Source of the DNA: a bacterium
GTDB lineage: Bacteria > Patescibacteriota > Gracilibacteria > UBA4473
Assembly (NCBI GenBank): GCA_009995455.1
Contig: JAACPJ010000001.1
Span: 214,991 to 278,990, forward strand
DNA: 64,000 nt
Direction of reading: 5' to 3'
Part shown: positions 44,736-52,928 of the stretch, in pieces
Numbering within the stretch: position 1 is the stretch's first letter
Layout of the letters: each line of letters starts with the position of its first letter
Translations under genes and position numbers: made by a program
The notes under the pieces: generated by a model
The model's input: only the letters and a program-made list of their open reading frames with translations
What the model was told of the DNA's origin: nothing
Databases searched by the model: none

Positions 44736-46319
44736 ATGAAAACCCTAAAAAATCTAGATCGAGCGCTCCTGATTAAAAAAAGTATTGAAGCCAAAGAAGC
44801 CGTTGTTTCAAATACGGGCGCTTTGGTGGCTTGGAACCCGGCAAATGCTACTGGTCGTTGCCCACAAGATACGTATTTAGTGAAAGCCGGTGTTTCGGAA
44901 TCACAAATTGATTGGAGTAGCTCGGCTTGTAACTCCCTTGATCCAAAAATTTTTGAGACTTTATGGGAAGAGTCTTTAGCGTTGCTCGAAAAAAAATCTG
45001 AGATCTTAGAGCTCGATCGAGTCATTGGGGCTGATGCCGATTATGCGTTGCCCGTTAAGCTTTTAACGGACCGGGCTTTAGGGGCCGTATTCGCCGATAA
45101 CATGTTTAGAGAGATTCCTGAAAATTTAGCAAGCAGTGTGTTGTACGAAAAATCTTTAACCATTCTTGTTTTGCCAAATGATCCCGTTCAACCAGAAAAA
45201 TACTCGGGTCATTTACGAGCGAATGAAGGCCGTTGTTTAGCCTTAGATTTAGAGAATAATCGGGCCTTGGTTCGAGGGACCGCTTATCTGGGCACGATTA
45301 AGAAAACGGTTTATACAGCGATGAATTATTACTGCATAGATCAGAATATCCTACCGCTCCACTGTTCAGCAAACGAGGGGAATAATGGTGATACGGCTAT
45401 TATTCTAGGGCTTTCTGGAACGGGTAAAACAACTCTTTCCGCCGACCCAGCTCGAGCCTTAATTGGTGATGATGAACACGGCTGGAGTGATAACGGGGTC
45501 GCCAACTTTGAAAATGGCTGCTACGCGAAGCTCATTGATTTAGATAAATCTCGCGAACCCGAAATATTTCGGATTAGTTTTGAAATGGATAAACCCTCAG
45601 ATCAGAACGGGGTGATTATCGAAAACGCCCTGATGTACCCGGATGGGAGTTTTGATCTCTCTGATGATCGTTTAACGGCAAATTCGCGGGTGTCTTATCC
45701 GATGGAAGTGATGCAAAATGTTAAAATGGAGGCCAAGGGCGGTCATCCTCAAACGATTATTTTTTTAACGGCTGATGCACATGGAGTACTGCCACCGGTG
45801 GCAAAGCTTTCTCCAGAGGAAGCTCAACTTTGGTTTTTAATGGGCTATACCAGCAAATTAGCCGGCACCGAAACGGGCGTAACGGAACCTAAAAGCGCCT
45901 TTTCCAGATTTTTTGGCGAACCGTTTATGGTGCGTCACCCACAGCAATATACCGCGCTAATGAAAGAAAAAATTGAGACGCATGGAGCAAATGTTTATTT
46001 AGTGAACACTGGGTGGAGTGGCGGTCCTTACGGAGAAGGCGCTCGAATGGATATCAATTTAACCCGTCGCTTAGTCGGGGCGGCTTTGAGTGGCGAGCTT
46101 GAAACGGTTGAGTATCGATATGATGAGCGTTGGAAATTTTCAGTACCGATGAGTGTTAAGGGCGTCGATAAGAACATGTTGAACCCCGTTAACACGTGGC
46201 AAGATAAAAAAGCCTTTAAGGAGCGAGCGGACGCCTTAGCTGCACAGTTTTCAGTAAAATTTAATAAAGACTTTAAAGAAGTTGGTGCACACGTAGCGGC
46301 ACATTGTCCTGGGCTTTAG
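44736..46319 (+). CDS. pckA: phosphoenolpyruvate carboxykinase (ATP)
   Basis: Interconverts oxaloacetate and PEP with ATP. Motifs: the P-loop GLSGTGKTTLSADP, the metal-binding DDEHGWSDNGVANFENGCYAK, and the surrounding LHCSANEG and FLTADAHGVLPPVAKLSPEEAQLWFLMGYTSKLAGTE blocks. NTGWSGGPYGEGARM is typical. The 527-residue length is normal. It follows the aminotransferase gene by 37 bases. The stop TAG overlaps the stop of the opposing gene by 4 bases. Confidence 0.96.
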   Translation: MKTLKNLDRALLIKKSIEAKEAVVSNTGALVAWNPANATGRCPQDTYLVKAGVSESQIDWSSSACNSLDPKIFETLWEESLALLEKKSEILELDRVIGADADYALPVKLLTDRALGAVFADNMFREIPENLASSVLYEKSLTILVLPNDPVQPEKYSGHLRANEGRCLALDLENNRALVRGTAYLGTIKKTVYTAMNYYCIDQNILPLHCSANEGNNGDTAIILGLSGTGKTTLSADPARALIGDDEHGWSDNGVANFENGCYAKLIDLDKSREPEIFRISFEMDKPSDQNGVIIENALMYPDGSFDLSDDRLTANSRVSYPMEVMQNVKMEAKGGHPQTIIFLTADAHGVLPPVAKLSPEEAQLWFLMGYTSKLAGTETGVTEPKSAFSRFFGEPFMVRHPQQYTALMKEKIETHGANVYLVNTGWSGGPYGEGARMDINLTRRLVGAALSGELETVEYRYDERWKFSVPMSVKGVDKNMLNPVNTWQDKKAFKERADALAAQFSVKFNKDFKEVGAHVAAHCPGL

Positions 46320-46726
46320 GCCAAAAAAGTGGCCATTCGTCTTTTGGTTAAATGATACTGGCGGGTGGCCACTAATAGGCTCACAACAGCTCCTAAAGTA
46401 ACGAGAGCCCACTCATAGCCGTTGGTGACTGAATAAGTTTGATTGAACACAAGTGTGATTTGGTAGGCCAAAAACAAAATATAAAATAAAGTTATAGTGA
46501 GCCGAGCTCCTGGAATACTAAGCAGTACGACGTTAAAGGACCACGTATCAGCGGCCCATTCTGCTAATTTTTTTTGATTTGCGCCCTCGCTTTTAAGGGC
46601 GCTGGTTGAATAGATTTTTGACGCCAAACCGCTAAAAATTAGTGTCCCTGCAAATACCGTTAGCATTAACATCGCAATAACATACTGCGATCCCAGTAAA
46701 AGAAGCCAAGCGTTTACAAGTTGCAT
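46316..46726 (-). CDS. four-TM hypothetical membrane protein, 136 aa
   Basis: Four hydrophobic helices in 136 residues (AWLLLLGSQYVIAMLMLTVFAGTLIF; NVVLLSIPGARLTITLFYILFLAYQI; YEWALVTLGAVVSLLVA and others). A charged loop (ALKSEGANQKKLAEWAADTW) follows the first pair. No motif recognised. It is 15 bases after the nitroreductase gene on the same strand and may be part of that operon. Confidence 0.65.
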   Translation of the reverse strand: MQLVNAWLLLLGSQYVIAMLMLTVFAGTLIFSGLASKIYSTSALKSEGANQKKLAEWAADTWSFNVVLLSIPGARLTITLFYILFLAYQITLVFNQTYSVTNGYEWALVTLGAVVSLLVATRQYHLTKRRMATFLA

Positions 46727-46741
46727 TAATTCTGTGTTCTT

Positions 46742-47350
46742 TTAGCTAAACAAATCACTTTCTGGATAGCGAACTTTTCCGTGGTGTGGATCTTCGGTTC
46801 GGTAACCAATCGGCATCATTACCACCGATTTCATATGATTTGGGAGACCTAAAATTTTGTTAACGGCTTCATTATCAAAACCCTCCATTGGGCAGCTATC
46901 AATTTTAAGTTCGGCACAAGCTGCCAAAGCAAAGCCATGGGCAATGTATGCTTGGTTGCGAGCCCAGTCTAAGATTTGGTGTTCGGTTCGATCTTTTAAC
47001 GCTCCGCGCATCATTTGTTCGTACGGATTCATTTTCTCTTTGATTTCCGCTTTTCCTCCGCTTGCCATTTCAAAGTAATCATTAATTCGGCTTTCCCAAT
47101 CGGTTCGTGCACAGAAAACGAGTAAATGAGAGCAGCTTCCGACTTGTGGTTGATCCCATGAAACGGGTTGAATTTTATCTTTGACGGCTTGATCAGTTAC
47201 AATTTTTACGTGGAAAGGTTCAAGTCCAAAAGAAGTCGGCGTCATTTGAATGGCTTCTTTGATTTTTTCAAAGTCTGAATCAGAAACTTTTTTTTCTGTA
47301 TCAAAAATTTTAGTCGCGTGGCGCCATTCGAGATTATTAAGAAAAGACAT
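46742..47350 (-). CDS. nitroreductase-family NAD(P)H-dependent flavoprotein
   Basis: FMN-binding nitroreductase fold. N-terminal WRHATKIFDTEKKVSDSDFEKIKEAIQMTPTSFGLEPFHV matches the family opening (R.....f, P.S...qP). ARNQAYIAHGFALAACAELKIDSCPMEGFDNEAVNKILGLPNHMKSVVMMPIGYR is the dimer/FMN-binding block, typical of the NfsB-like subgroup. The physiological substrate is unknown. It precedes the four-TM gene and follows htpX on the minus strand. Confidence 0.92.
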   Translation of the reverse strand: MSFLNNLEWRHATKIFDTEKKVSDSDFEKIKEAIQMTPTSFGLEPFHVKIVTDQAVKDKIQPVSWDQPQVGSCSHLLVFCARTDWESRINDYFEMASGGKAEIKEKMNPYEQMMRGALKDRTEHQILDWARNQAYIAHGFALAACAELKIDSCPMEGFDNEAVNKILGLPNHMKSVVMMPIGYRTEDPHHGKVRYPESDLFS

Positions 47351-47371
47351 TCTATAAGGGTTTAATAAATA

Positions 47372-48265
47372 TTAGGCAATCGGAGCGGCTTGCAGAGCCA
47401 TAATTCTTTTTTCAAGTGGTGGGTGACTAGAAAAAAGTTTTGTGAATCCTCGGTCACCACTCATTTTCATAGTGGCAAACGATTTATGTCGGTTATCAAC
47501 TTGGTGGTGAGATTGTAAAAATTCTAAAGCCGCGATCATTTTCTTTTTGCTGCTTAGTTGCGCGCCTCCGTAGTCGGCACCGAACTCTCTCCATCGAGAG
47601 AATGCCAGAACAATCGTTGAAGCCAAGATTCCAAAGAAAATTTCAAAAAGGATCGAAATTCCGTAGTAAATAAAACCGCCAACTTCATCAGGGTCTCGCC
47701 CCATAGCACGCGAAACAGCGTAGGCCGCCACTTTGGCCGCAAAAATAACAAAGGCATTAATTACTCCTTGCAAAAGAACCATTGTGACCATATCACCATT
47801 TTTTACATGGGCCATTTCATGAGCCAGAACACCTTCTAATTGGTCTTTATTCATGGCATTAAGTAGACCTTCAGAAACCGCAACTAGTGAGTTGTTTCGG
47901 TTCCAACCAGTTGCAAAGGCATTAATTTCGGCTGATGGGTAAATACCAACTTCTGGCATGCCCACTTTGGCTTGAGTGGCTAAGTTTTTGACCATTTGTA
48001 CGAGTTCCGCTTCGCGGCCTCCACGTGGATCTTTAATCACCTGAACTTTCATAATCCACTTAGCCGAAATTTTCGACATGAACAGCGATATAATTGAAGC
48101 CGTCATCCCAATAATGAGTGAAAATATGGCGAGCGCTTGCAGGTTTAAGCCGTTTGGCGTTAGGTAGGCTGTATCAATTCCAAATACTGAAACGACGGTG
48201 GTCAAAACCACTACAATCGCAATATTAGTGACGAGAAATAAGAAAATTCTTTTAATGAATGCCAT
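47372..48265 (-). CDS. htpX: membrane zinc metalloprotease HtpX
   Basis: M48 family protease of membrane protein quality control. MAFIKRIFLFLVTNIAIVVVL opens four TM segments; the zinc site is LEGVLAHEMAHVKNGDMV with a downstream Glu region (WREFGADYGGAQLSSKKKMIAAL). The C-terminal SHPPLEKRIMALQ is characteristic. ATG 48265 is chosen over an upstream frame start at 48301 because it begins at the usual MAF.KRI and matches the promoter. A CIRCE-like operator lies upstream, implying HrcA/heat-shock control. Confidence 0.95.
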   Translation of the reverse strand: MAFIKRIFLFLVTNIAIVVVLTTVVSVFGIDTAYLTPNGLNLQALAIFSLIIGMTASIISLFMSKISAKWIMKVQVIKDPRGGREAELVQMVKNLATQAKVGMPEVGIYPSAEINAFATGWNRNNSLVAVSEGLLNAMNKDQLEGVLAHEMAHVKNGDMVTMVLLQGVINAFVIFAAKVAAYAVSRAMGRDPDEVGGFIYYGISILFEIFFGILASTIVLAFSRWREFGADYGGAQLSSKKKMIAALEFLQSHHQVDNRHKSFATMKMSGDRGFTKLFSSHPPLEKRIMALQAAPIA

Positions 48266-48306
48266 GATGAAAAAATTAAAAATTAAGGTAATCCTAATCA
48301 CTCAGC

Positions 48307-48335
48307 AATTTATTACGATTGAAATTAAAAATCAA
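48307..48335 (-). promoter_or_regulatory. htpX promoter
   Basis: On the minus strand: TTGATT (48330-48335), 17-base spacer, TAAATT (48307-48312). Predicted start near 48300, about 35 bases before the ATG. Confidence 0.6.
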
Positions 48336-48342
48336 GACACTT

Positions 48343-48369
48343 TTAGCAGTCTTTTTTGGGGAGTGCTAA
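48343..48369. promoter_or_regulatory. CIRCE operator (HrcA binding site) upstream of htpX
   Basis: TTAGCAGTC (48343-48351), 9-base spacer, GAGTGCTAA (48361-48369). This matches the CIRCE consensus TTAGCACTC-N9-GAGTGCTAA at 17 of 18 arm positions with the exact spacer length. It lies just upstream of the htpX -35 and immediately after the glmS stop. Confidence 0.85.
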
Positions 48370-48371
48370 AA

Positions 48372-50126
48372 TTACTTAACCGTCACACTCTTCGCTAAAT
48401 TTCGCGGCATATCCGGATCTAGGTTCCGCAATAAAGCTAAGTGATAACTAAAAATCTGCACCGGAATTAATGTTGCAATTGCCTGCGCTTCACCCGCTTC
48501 TGGCACTTTTATCCAGTGATCAAATATATCAGCATTTTCGCTGGAAACACCAATAATTTTGGCCCCACGAGTTTTAAGTTCAATGGCATTAGAAATCGTT
48601 TCTAGTTCATCTCCAAGTACAACGCACGGCACGCCTTCTTCAATTAAGGCGAGTGGGCCATGTTTAATTTCACCAGCGGCAAAACCTTGCGCGTGAATGT
48701 AACTGACTTCTTGAATTTTAATCGCCGCTTCTAAGGCAATTGGATAGAGAGGGCCGCGGCCAATAATAAACATATTTGGATGATCAACGTATTTAGCCGC
48801 AACGGCACGAATATGATCCTCATAACGTGGATTGAGCAAATCATTAATCGCCGAAGAAGTCGTGCTGAGCAACTCTCTTCCTTGATTTATTTTACCGGCA
48901 TCGGTGTAAGCCAAAAGTAACAGCAAGGCCATTTGGGCCGTAGTAGCTTTCGTAGAAGCCACGGCTTTTTCTGGTCCGGCATTAATCGGTAAATGCACAT
49001 CACTCATTCGAGCGACCGACGAACTTTCAACGTTTGTGAGCGATAATAATTTGGCTCCTCGTGCTTTCGCTCGTTCAAAAACTTCTAAAATATCTGCGGT
49101 TTCCCCTGATTGTGAAACCGCCACCATAGCGGTTCTTTGGTTAATAAATCTTTCAAAATAAGGGACTTCGCTGGCAGCGACTACATTAATCTTTCGCCCA
49201 GAGATTTGGCTGAAAAAGTACTCAGCCGCTAAACAGACTTTATGCGCCGTGCCGCAAGCCACTAAGTAGGTTCCGTTTGAACTTTTAAGCAACTCAACCG
49301 CTTTGTTTAATACATCGTCTTCGTGGTTTATAGCACGAGCAATGCTGTCTTTTTGATCAAAAATCTCTTTAATCATAAAATGTTTATATTCACCTTTTTC
49401 GGCGTGCTCTAGTTTCCAAGGGACTTCAATATCACGTTTAGTTATGGCTTCTCCAGAATCTAAATCATAGAACTGTACTTTTCCCCCTTCAATGAAAACC
49501 ATTTCGTTGTCATCTAAATAGTTTACCAGTCTGGTTTTTTCCAGAAAAGCTGGAATATCCGAGGCAATAAAAGTCTGGTCTTTATCTCGACCTATAATGA
49601 GCGGAGAACCCCGCCTAGCTGCAAAAATTCCTGGAACATTCTTAAACATTACCAAAATGGAAAATCGTCCATCAATTTTAGTGCAAGCTTTCCGAATCGC
49701 TTCTGCCGGTTTTAGGCCTTCTTCAAGGAGTTCGCTAATGATGTGGCCAATAACTTCAGTATCAGTGTCAGATTCAAATACAGACCCAGCGGCCAAAAAT
49801 CTCTTTTTATATTCGGCGTAGTTTTCAAAAATACCATTATGAACCAGCGTCACATCTCCCACTTGATGTGGATGTGAATTGGCCACAGTTACGCCCCCGT
49901 GGGTAGCCCAGCGGGTGTGTCCAACGGCTTCAAATCCATCGGGAAAGGGAACATTAACGTCAGAAATTTTACCAATATCTTTGGTGACGTTTAAGGCTTT
50001 GGAATCTGCTTCTCTTACGGCGACTCCCCAAGAGTCGTAGCCTCTATATTCAAGGGTTTTTAATCCTTTTAAAACCTGGCTACCGGCATCTTTATCAGGC
50101 CCAGAAACGGCAAAAATTCCACACAT
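48372..50126 (-). CDS. glmS: glucosamine-fructose-6-phosphate aminotransferase
   Basis: Makes glucosamine-6-phosphate for wall and surface polymers. N-terminal glutaminase domain starts with MCGIFAVSG (nucleophile Cys after Met removal), VGHTRWATHGGVT, NSHPH and HNGIFEN. The two SIS domains (YLVACGTAHKVCLAAEYF; VAVSQSGETADILE; IIGRGPLYPIALEAAIKIQEVSYIHAQGFAAGEIKHGPLALI) follow, and the end is LAKSVTVK. 584 residues is slightly short of the usual 600+. The promoter gives an almost leaderless mRNA. No ribozyme (glmS type) is seen upstream. Confidence 0.97.
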   Translation of the reverse strand: MCGIFAVSGPDKDAGSQVLKGLKTLEYRGYDSWGVAVREADSKALNVTKDIGKISDVNVPFPDGFEAVGHTRWATHGGVTVANSHPHQVGDVTLVHNGIFENYAEYKKRFLAAGSVFESDTDTEVIGHIISELLEEGLKPAEAIRKACTKIDGRFSILVMFKNVPGIFAARRGSPLIIGRDKDQTFIASDIPAFLEKTRLVNYLDDNEMVFIEGGKVQFYDLDSGEAITKRDIEVPWKLEHAEKGEYKHFMIKEIFDQKDSIARAINHEDDVLNKAVELLKSSNGTYLVACGTAHKVCLAAEYFFSQISGRKINVVAASEVPYFERFINQRTAMVAVSQSGETADILEVFERAKARGAKLLSLTNVESSSVARMSDVHLPINAGPEKAVASTKATTAQMALLLLLAYTDAGKINQGRELLSTTSSAINDLLNPRYEDHIRAVAAKYVDHPNMFIIGRGPLYPIALEAAIKIQEVSYIHAQGFAAGEIKHGPLALIEEGVPCVVLGDELETISNAIELKTRGAKIIGVSSENADIFDHWIKVPEAGEAQAIATLIPVQIFSYHLALLRNLDPDMPRNLAKSVTVK

Positions 50127-50132
50127 GGTGGA

Positions 50133-50161
50133 ATTATGCTCAATTTAACTTTAAGAATCAA
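50133..50161 (-). promoter_or_regulatory. glmS promoter, leaderless arrangement
   Basis: On the minus strand: TTGATT (50156-50161), 17-base spacer, CATAAT (50133-50138), then TCCACC and the ATG at 50126. The transcript would start at or beside the start codon. Confidence 0.7.
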
Positions 50162-50170
50162 TCTAGTCGT

Positions 50171-50734
50171 TTAGCGATTTGAAATCTTGAACGAATCGAC
50201 ATCTACCAGTTCGCCAATCAGCCAATTAGTCAGTTTGTCTAAGCCTTTAATATCATCGAATTTAAAAAGTCCGTCGATTTTACTCGCGAGGGCTTCTTGC
50301 TTATTCCGGTGTTCAAATTCTAACTTGTTCAGCGCTTTGTAGGTATCAACATGGGCTATTTTTGCTTCATCACTATGTTTTGAACTGTGTAAGAAAGTTC
50401 CAATGGCTCCTAAGTCTTCCGGAGAAACAAAGATTCCACGACAACAAGGACAACCGTCAATATGTATCCCAGAGTCATAGGCGTACTGTCGTTCTTCCAT
50501 AATAATTTCACACTTAGGGCAGATGTAGCCATGAGCATGATCGGGCTGACCATCCCCTCGCACAATTGTTTTTAATTCAAAATGGTTATTCTCTTGCCAC
50601 GAAATAGCTTCCTTTAATTCTCCTAGGTCAAACCACATTCCAGCACAACTCGAGCAAGCCTCAAACTCCGTATTTTCTTTATTTAAAGATTCCATTTTGT
50701 TTTGGCAATGGGGACAAGAGTGATTGGCGATCAT
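50171..50734 (-). CDS. zinc-ribbon (zf-TFIIB-like) protein, 187 aa
   Basis: Two TFIIB-type zinc ribbons: CPHCQNKMESLNKENTEFEACSSCAGMWFDLGELKEAI (residues ~5-45) and CPKCEIIMEERQYAYDSGIHIDGCPCCRGIFVSPEDLGAI (~70-110). The rest is charged and helical. Members of this family bind zinc, but the function is unknown. The promoter TTTACA-17-TAAAAT is visible on the minus strand around 50765-50795. It lies upstream of glmS on the same strand. Confidence 0.85.
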   Translation of the reverse strand: MIANHSCPHCQNKMESLNKENTEFEACSSCAGMWFDLGELKEAISWQENNHFELKTIVRGDGQPDHAHGYICPKCEIIMEERQYAYDSGIHIDGCPCCRGIFVSPEDLGAIGTFLHSSKHSDEAKIAHVDTYKALNKLEFEHRNKQEALASKIDGLFKFDDIKGLDKLTNWLIGELVDVDSFKISNR

Positions 50735-50808
50735 GGATTTTATTTTTAAATTTATAGGTCATTTTAGCATTTTTAAGGTATTGTGTAAAGTTTCTGAAAT
50801 CTGTTAAT

Positions 50809-50836
50809 TTGACAGGCGCTAGTCAGTCACTATATT
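50809..50836 (+). promoter_or_regulatory. rpsP promoter, same design as fusA
   Basis: TTGACA (50809-50814), 16-base spacer, TATATT (50831-50836), then CGCGCTC. The -10 to ATG distance (65 bases) equals that of fusA. Confidence 0.75.
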
Positions 50837-50900
50837 CGCGCTCGAAATTAAGGGGAATTATACGTTATTACCCATTTCCTATTTATTAAACAAAACGTAC

Positions 50901-51284
50901 ATGTTAATTATTCGTTTCGCTCGTCGTGGTCGTAAAGGTCAAGCTTTCTTTGATTTGGTAGTAGCTGAAAAATCTAAGCCAGTTCAAAAAAAGTTTATTA
51001 ACAAGCTTGGTTACTTTAATCCTCGAACAGAAGGAGGAAAAGGGGAGTTTGTTTTTGATAAAGAACAAGTTGAAAAATACATCACAAACGGAGCTCAAGT
51101 TTCACAAAGTGCAGCGCGATTACTCGCTAAGAATGGTTGTGAAGTAGCGGGTAAATTTGTCGCACAAAGAGTTTCAAAACCTCAGAAAACTGAAGCCCCT
51201 AAAGAAGTAGTAGAAGAAGCTCCAGCGGAAGAACCAGCAGAAGCTGCAGCCGAAGAAGCTTCAGAAGAAGCAAAAGCAGAATAA
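50901..51284 (+). CDS. rpsP: 30S ribosomal protein S16
   Basis: The S16 core (MLIIRFARRGRKGQAFFDLVVAEKSKPVQKKFINKLGYFNPRTEGGKGEFVFDKEQVEKYITNGAQVSQSAARLLAKNG) covers ~85 residues and is followed by a C-terminal extension of about 40 residues rich in Ala, Glu and Pro. Such acidic tails are seen in some CPR and other S16 proteins. It heads a transcript with the KH protein, from which a hairpin-type terminator separates it. The promoter is shared in design with fusA. Confidence 0.95.
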   Translation: MLIIRFARRGRKGQAFFDLVVAEKSKPVQKKFINKLGYFNPRTEGGKGEFVFDKEQVEKYITNGAQVSQSAARLLAKNGCEVAGKFVAQRVSKPQKTEAPKEVVEEAPAEEPAEAAAEEASEEAKAE

Positions 51285-51286
51285 TT

Positions 51287-51308
51287 AAACGCCAAGATTG
51301 CGTTTTTT
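51287..51308 (+). terminator. partial terminator between rpsP and the KH gene
   Basis: AAACGC, loop CAAGATT, GCGTTT followed by more T. The short 6-bp stem suggests partial termination, so the KH gene could be transcribed at reduced level. Confidence 0.55.
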
Positions 51309-51353
51309 CAGGTCTAGTTTTACACTAAGAACATCTGTTAAATATGCTTATTT

Positions 51354-51614
51354 ATGTCTGAAGCCATTAAAACCGCTACCGATTTTGTCAAATACACGCT
51401 CGAACAAATCTGCGAGCACAAAGATTCTATTGAAGTAGAGCACAAAGTAGATGATTTGGGCGTATTGATTTCGGTAACGGTAGCCGAGGCCGACATGGGC
51501 AAATTAATTGGTAAAAGTGGTCAAACTATCAGTGCCCTTAGAACGTTAGTTCGAATTATTGGCGCACGAGAAAATGAACGTATTAATTTAAAGGTTTTAG
51601 AACCGGCTGAATAA
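51354..51614 (+). CDS. khpA: KH-domain RNA-binding protein (KhpA-like)
   Basis: A small single-KH protein. The KH signature GKLIGKSGQTISALRTLVRIIGARENE lies near residues 45-70 in an 86-residue chain, and KIKIDHK-like strands (VEHKVDDLGVLISVTVAEADMG) precede it. KhpA/YlqC proteins bind sRNA and rRNA and partner with KhpB; they usually sit next to rpsP, as here. Confidence 0.92.
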   Translation: MSEAIKTATDFVKYTLEQICEHKDSIEVEHKVDDLGVLISVTVAEADMGKLIGKSGQTISALRTLVRIIGARENERINLKVLEPAE

Positions 51615-51625
51615 TTTTTGATAAA

Positions 51626-52168
51626 ATGGATGATAACCGAGTTATAGCTCCCACGACTGACGATTTTCAATTTAATACTACGACAACCGTTAATTCTGGT
51701 ACCAATGTACCTGGTAATGTGCAGTATGCGGATCAAGTTCCTCAAGTGGTAAACGGTTCTACCAGCGCTGGCCAAGTTTATGCACCTAATGCTCAATCTT
51801 TAATGTCTCCCAATTCAGATCTACTCGGCGACTTAAGTTTAATGGACATTGTTCAAATGTTCGTCGTCTACGCTTTTATAGGGGCGGCAGCCTTATCGGC
51901 TATTTTTATTTTTGTTGGAGGTATTTCGTTTATTTTATCTGGTGGGAATGATGAAAAAATCAAGCAAGCGATTAATACAATTAGGTATTCAATCATCGGT
52001 TTGATTGTCACCATTCTAAGTTTTACTTTTGTGGCGATTGTTGGTCGATTGTTTAATTTGAATTTTATGGGTTTTCTTTCATACGAAAGAATAAAAAACG
52101 ATATTAACCGTTTAGTGGAACCTTTTAGTGCGGAAAATCAGAACAACAATTTTGAAGTTCGAAACTAA
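51626..52168 (+). CDS. pilin-like 2-TM membrane protein (VirB2/Mbov_0395-like)
   Basis: A disordered N-terminal ~65 residues (rich in Thr, Asn, Pro and Val) precede two TM helices (MDIVQMFVVYAFIGAAALSAIFIFVGGISFIL; YSIIGLIVTILSFTFVAIVGRLF) joined by GGNDEKIKQAINTIR. The G-rich turn with charged loop between the helices is the pattern of CPR and mollicute pilin-like conjugal-transfer proteins. There is no clear cleavable signal. It starts 11 bases after the KH gene. A second, more typical member is at 54156-54530. Confidence 0.75.
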   Translation: MDDNRVIAPTTDDFQFNTTTTVNSGTNVPGNVQYADQVPQVVNGSTSAGQVYAPNAQSLMSPNSDLLGDLSLMDIVQMFVVYAFIGAAALSAIFIFVGGISFILSGGNDEKIKQAINTIRYSIIGLIVTILSFTFVAIVGRLFNLNFMGFLSYERIKNDINRLVEPFSAENQNNNFEVRN

Positions 52169-52223
52169 ATTTTAGATTAAAATTTAATCTTGTACTAAAG
52201 GCTACTTGTTTTAGTTTTTGCGT

Positions 52224-52877
52224 ATGCAAATTCTAACTCTTTTTATTAAGTGGATTAAAGAGGCGCTCTTTCCTTTAAAATGCTTGGTTTGTGCCAAAGA
52301 AGGGAACGTGCTTTGCAGAAATCACTACCACTACGAGCCCGCCTCTAACATTGAAATAAAAACAGCCAGTGCGTTAGATGAATGTATATCGGTGACGAAT
52401 TATCACTCAATTTCGGCAAAAGCGCTGATAAAGTCACTAAAATTTAACCGGCATAAACCAGCCGCTAAGCTTATAGCGGAAGGTTTTAACCAAACTATAA
52501 ATTGGAACGCCTACAAAGGAGCCACTTTGGTTGCCGTTCCCTTGCACTGGCGCAGAAAGCATTGGCGTGGGTTTAACCAGTGTGAAGTGATTGCGCGGCA
52601 TTTAAAACTTCCAACGAATATTAAAATTAATTTAACCGCATTTAAGCGAGTTAGATTTACGGGGCAACAGGCACGTCTAAACAAAACTGAAAGATCTAAA
52701 AACTTGTTAAATGCTTTTAGTTGGAATCAAAATCATGCCGTACCACATACCGTTTTACTACTAGATGATGTGGCTACAACTGGCAATACACTTGAAGCAG
52801 CCGCTGAAGCTTTAAAAAGTGCAGGGGTAAAGTTCGTTGTTGGAATAGTTTTTGCTCGTCAGCTAGAATCGAATTAG
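52224..52877 (+). CDS. comF: ComF-family phosphoribosyltransferase-like protein
   Basis: The N-terminal zinc cluster (CLVCAKEGNVLCRN, CxxC...C) precedes a PRTase-like domain with VPLHWRRKHWRGFNQ (ComF signature), FKRVRFTGQQARLNKTERSKNLLNAF and the PRPP loop VLLLDDVATTGNTLEAAAEALKSAG. ComF proteins assist natural transformation, though their exact role is unknown. comEC lies 20 kb upstream. The ATG 52224 begins MQILTLFIKW. Confidence 0.92.
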   Translation: MQILTLFIKWIKEALFPLKCLVCAKEGNVLCRNHYHYEPASNIEIKTASALDECISVTNYHSISAKALIKSLKFNRHKPAAKLIAEGFNQTINWNAYKGATLVAVPLHWRRKHWRGFNQCEVIARHLKLPTNIKINLTAFKRVRFTGQQARLNKTERSKNLLNAFSWNQNHAVPHTVLLLDDVATTGNTLEAAAEALKSAGVKFVVGIVFARQLESN

Positions 52878-52916
52878 AACCATCTAAGGAGCCTTTATTA
52901 TCAGTGATATGTGTGG

Positions 52917-52922
52917 TATAAT
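52917..52922 (+). promoter_or_regulatory. -10 box of the PfkB-type kinase gene
   Basis: TATAAT at 52917-52922 with the ATG at 52929, only 7 bases later: a leaderless start. The in-frame upstream GTG overlaps this box and is rejected as a start. Confidence 0.65.
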
Positions 52923-52928
52923 AAGCTA

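Noticed and set aside
44690-45025. Minus-strand frame over the start of pckA
   Set aside because: It is the antisense shadow of a strongly conserved gene.
48198-48398. Plus-strand small frame across the htpX control region
   Set aside because: It has low-complexity Lys/Ile-rich sequence, overlaps htpX, its promoter and the CIRCE element, and no family signature.
50127-50170. glmS ribozyme or riboswitch upstream of glmS
   Set aside because: The gap to the next gene is only 44 bases and is filled by the promoter; there is no room for the ribozyme.
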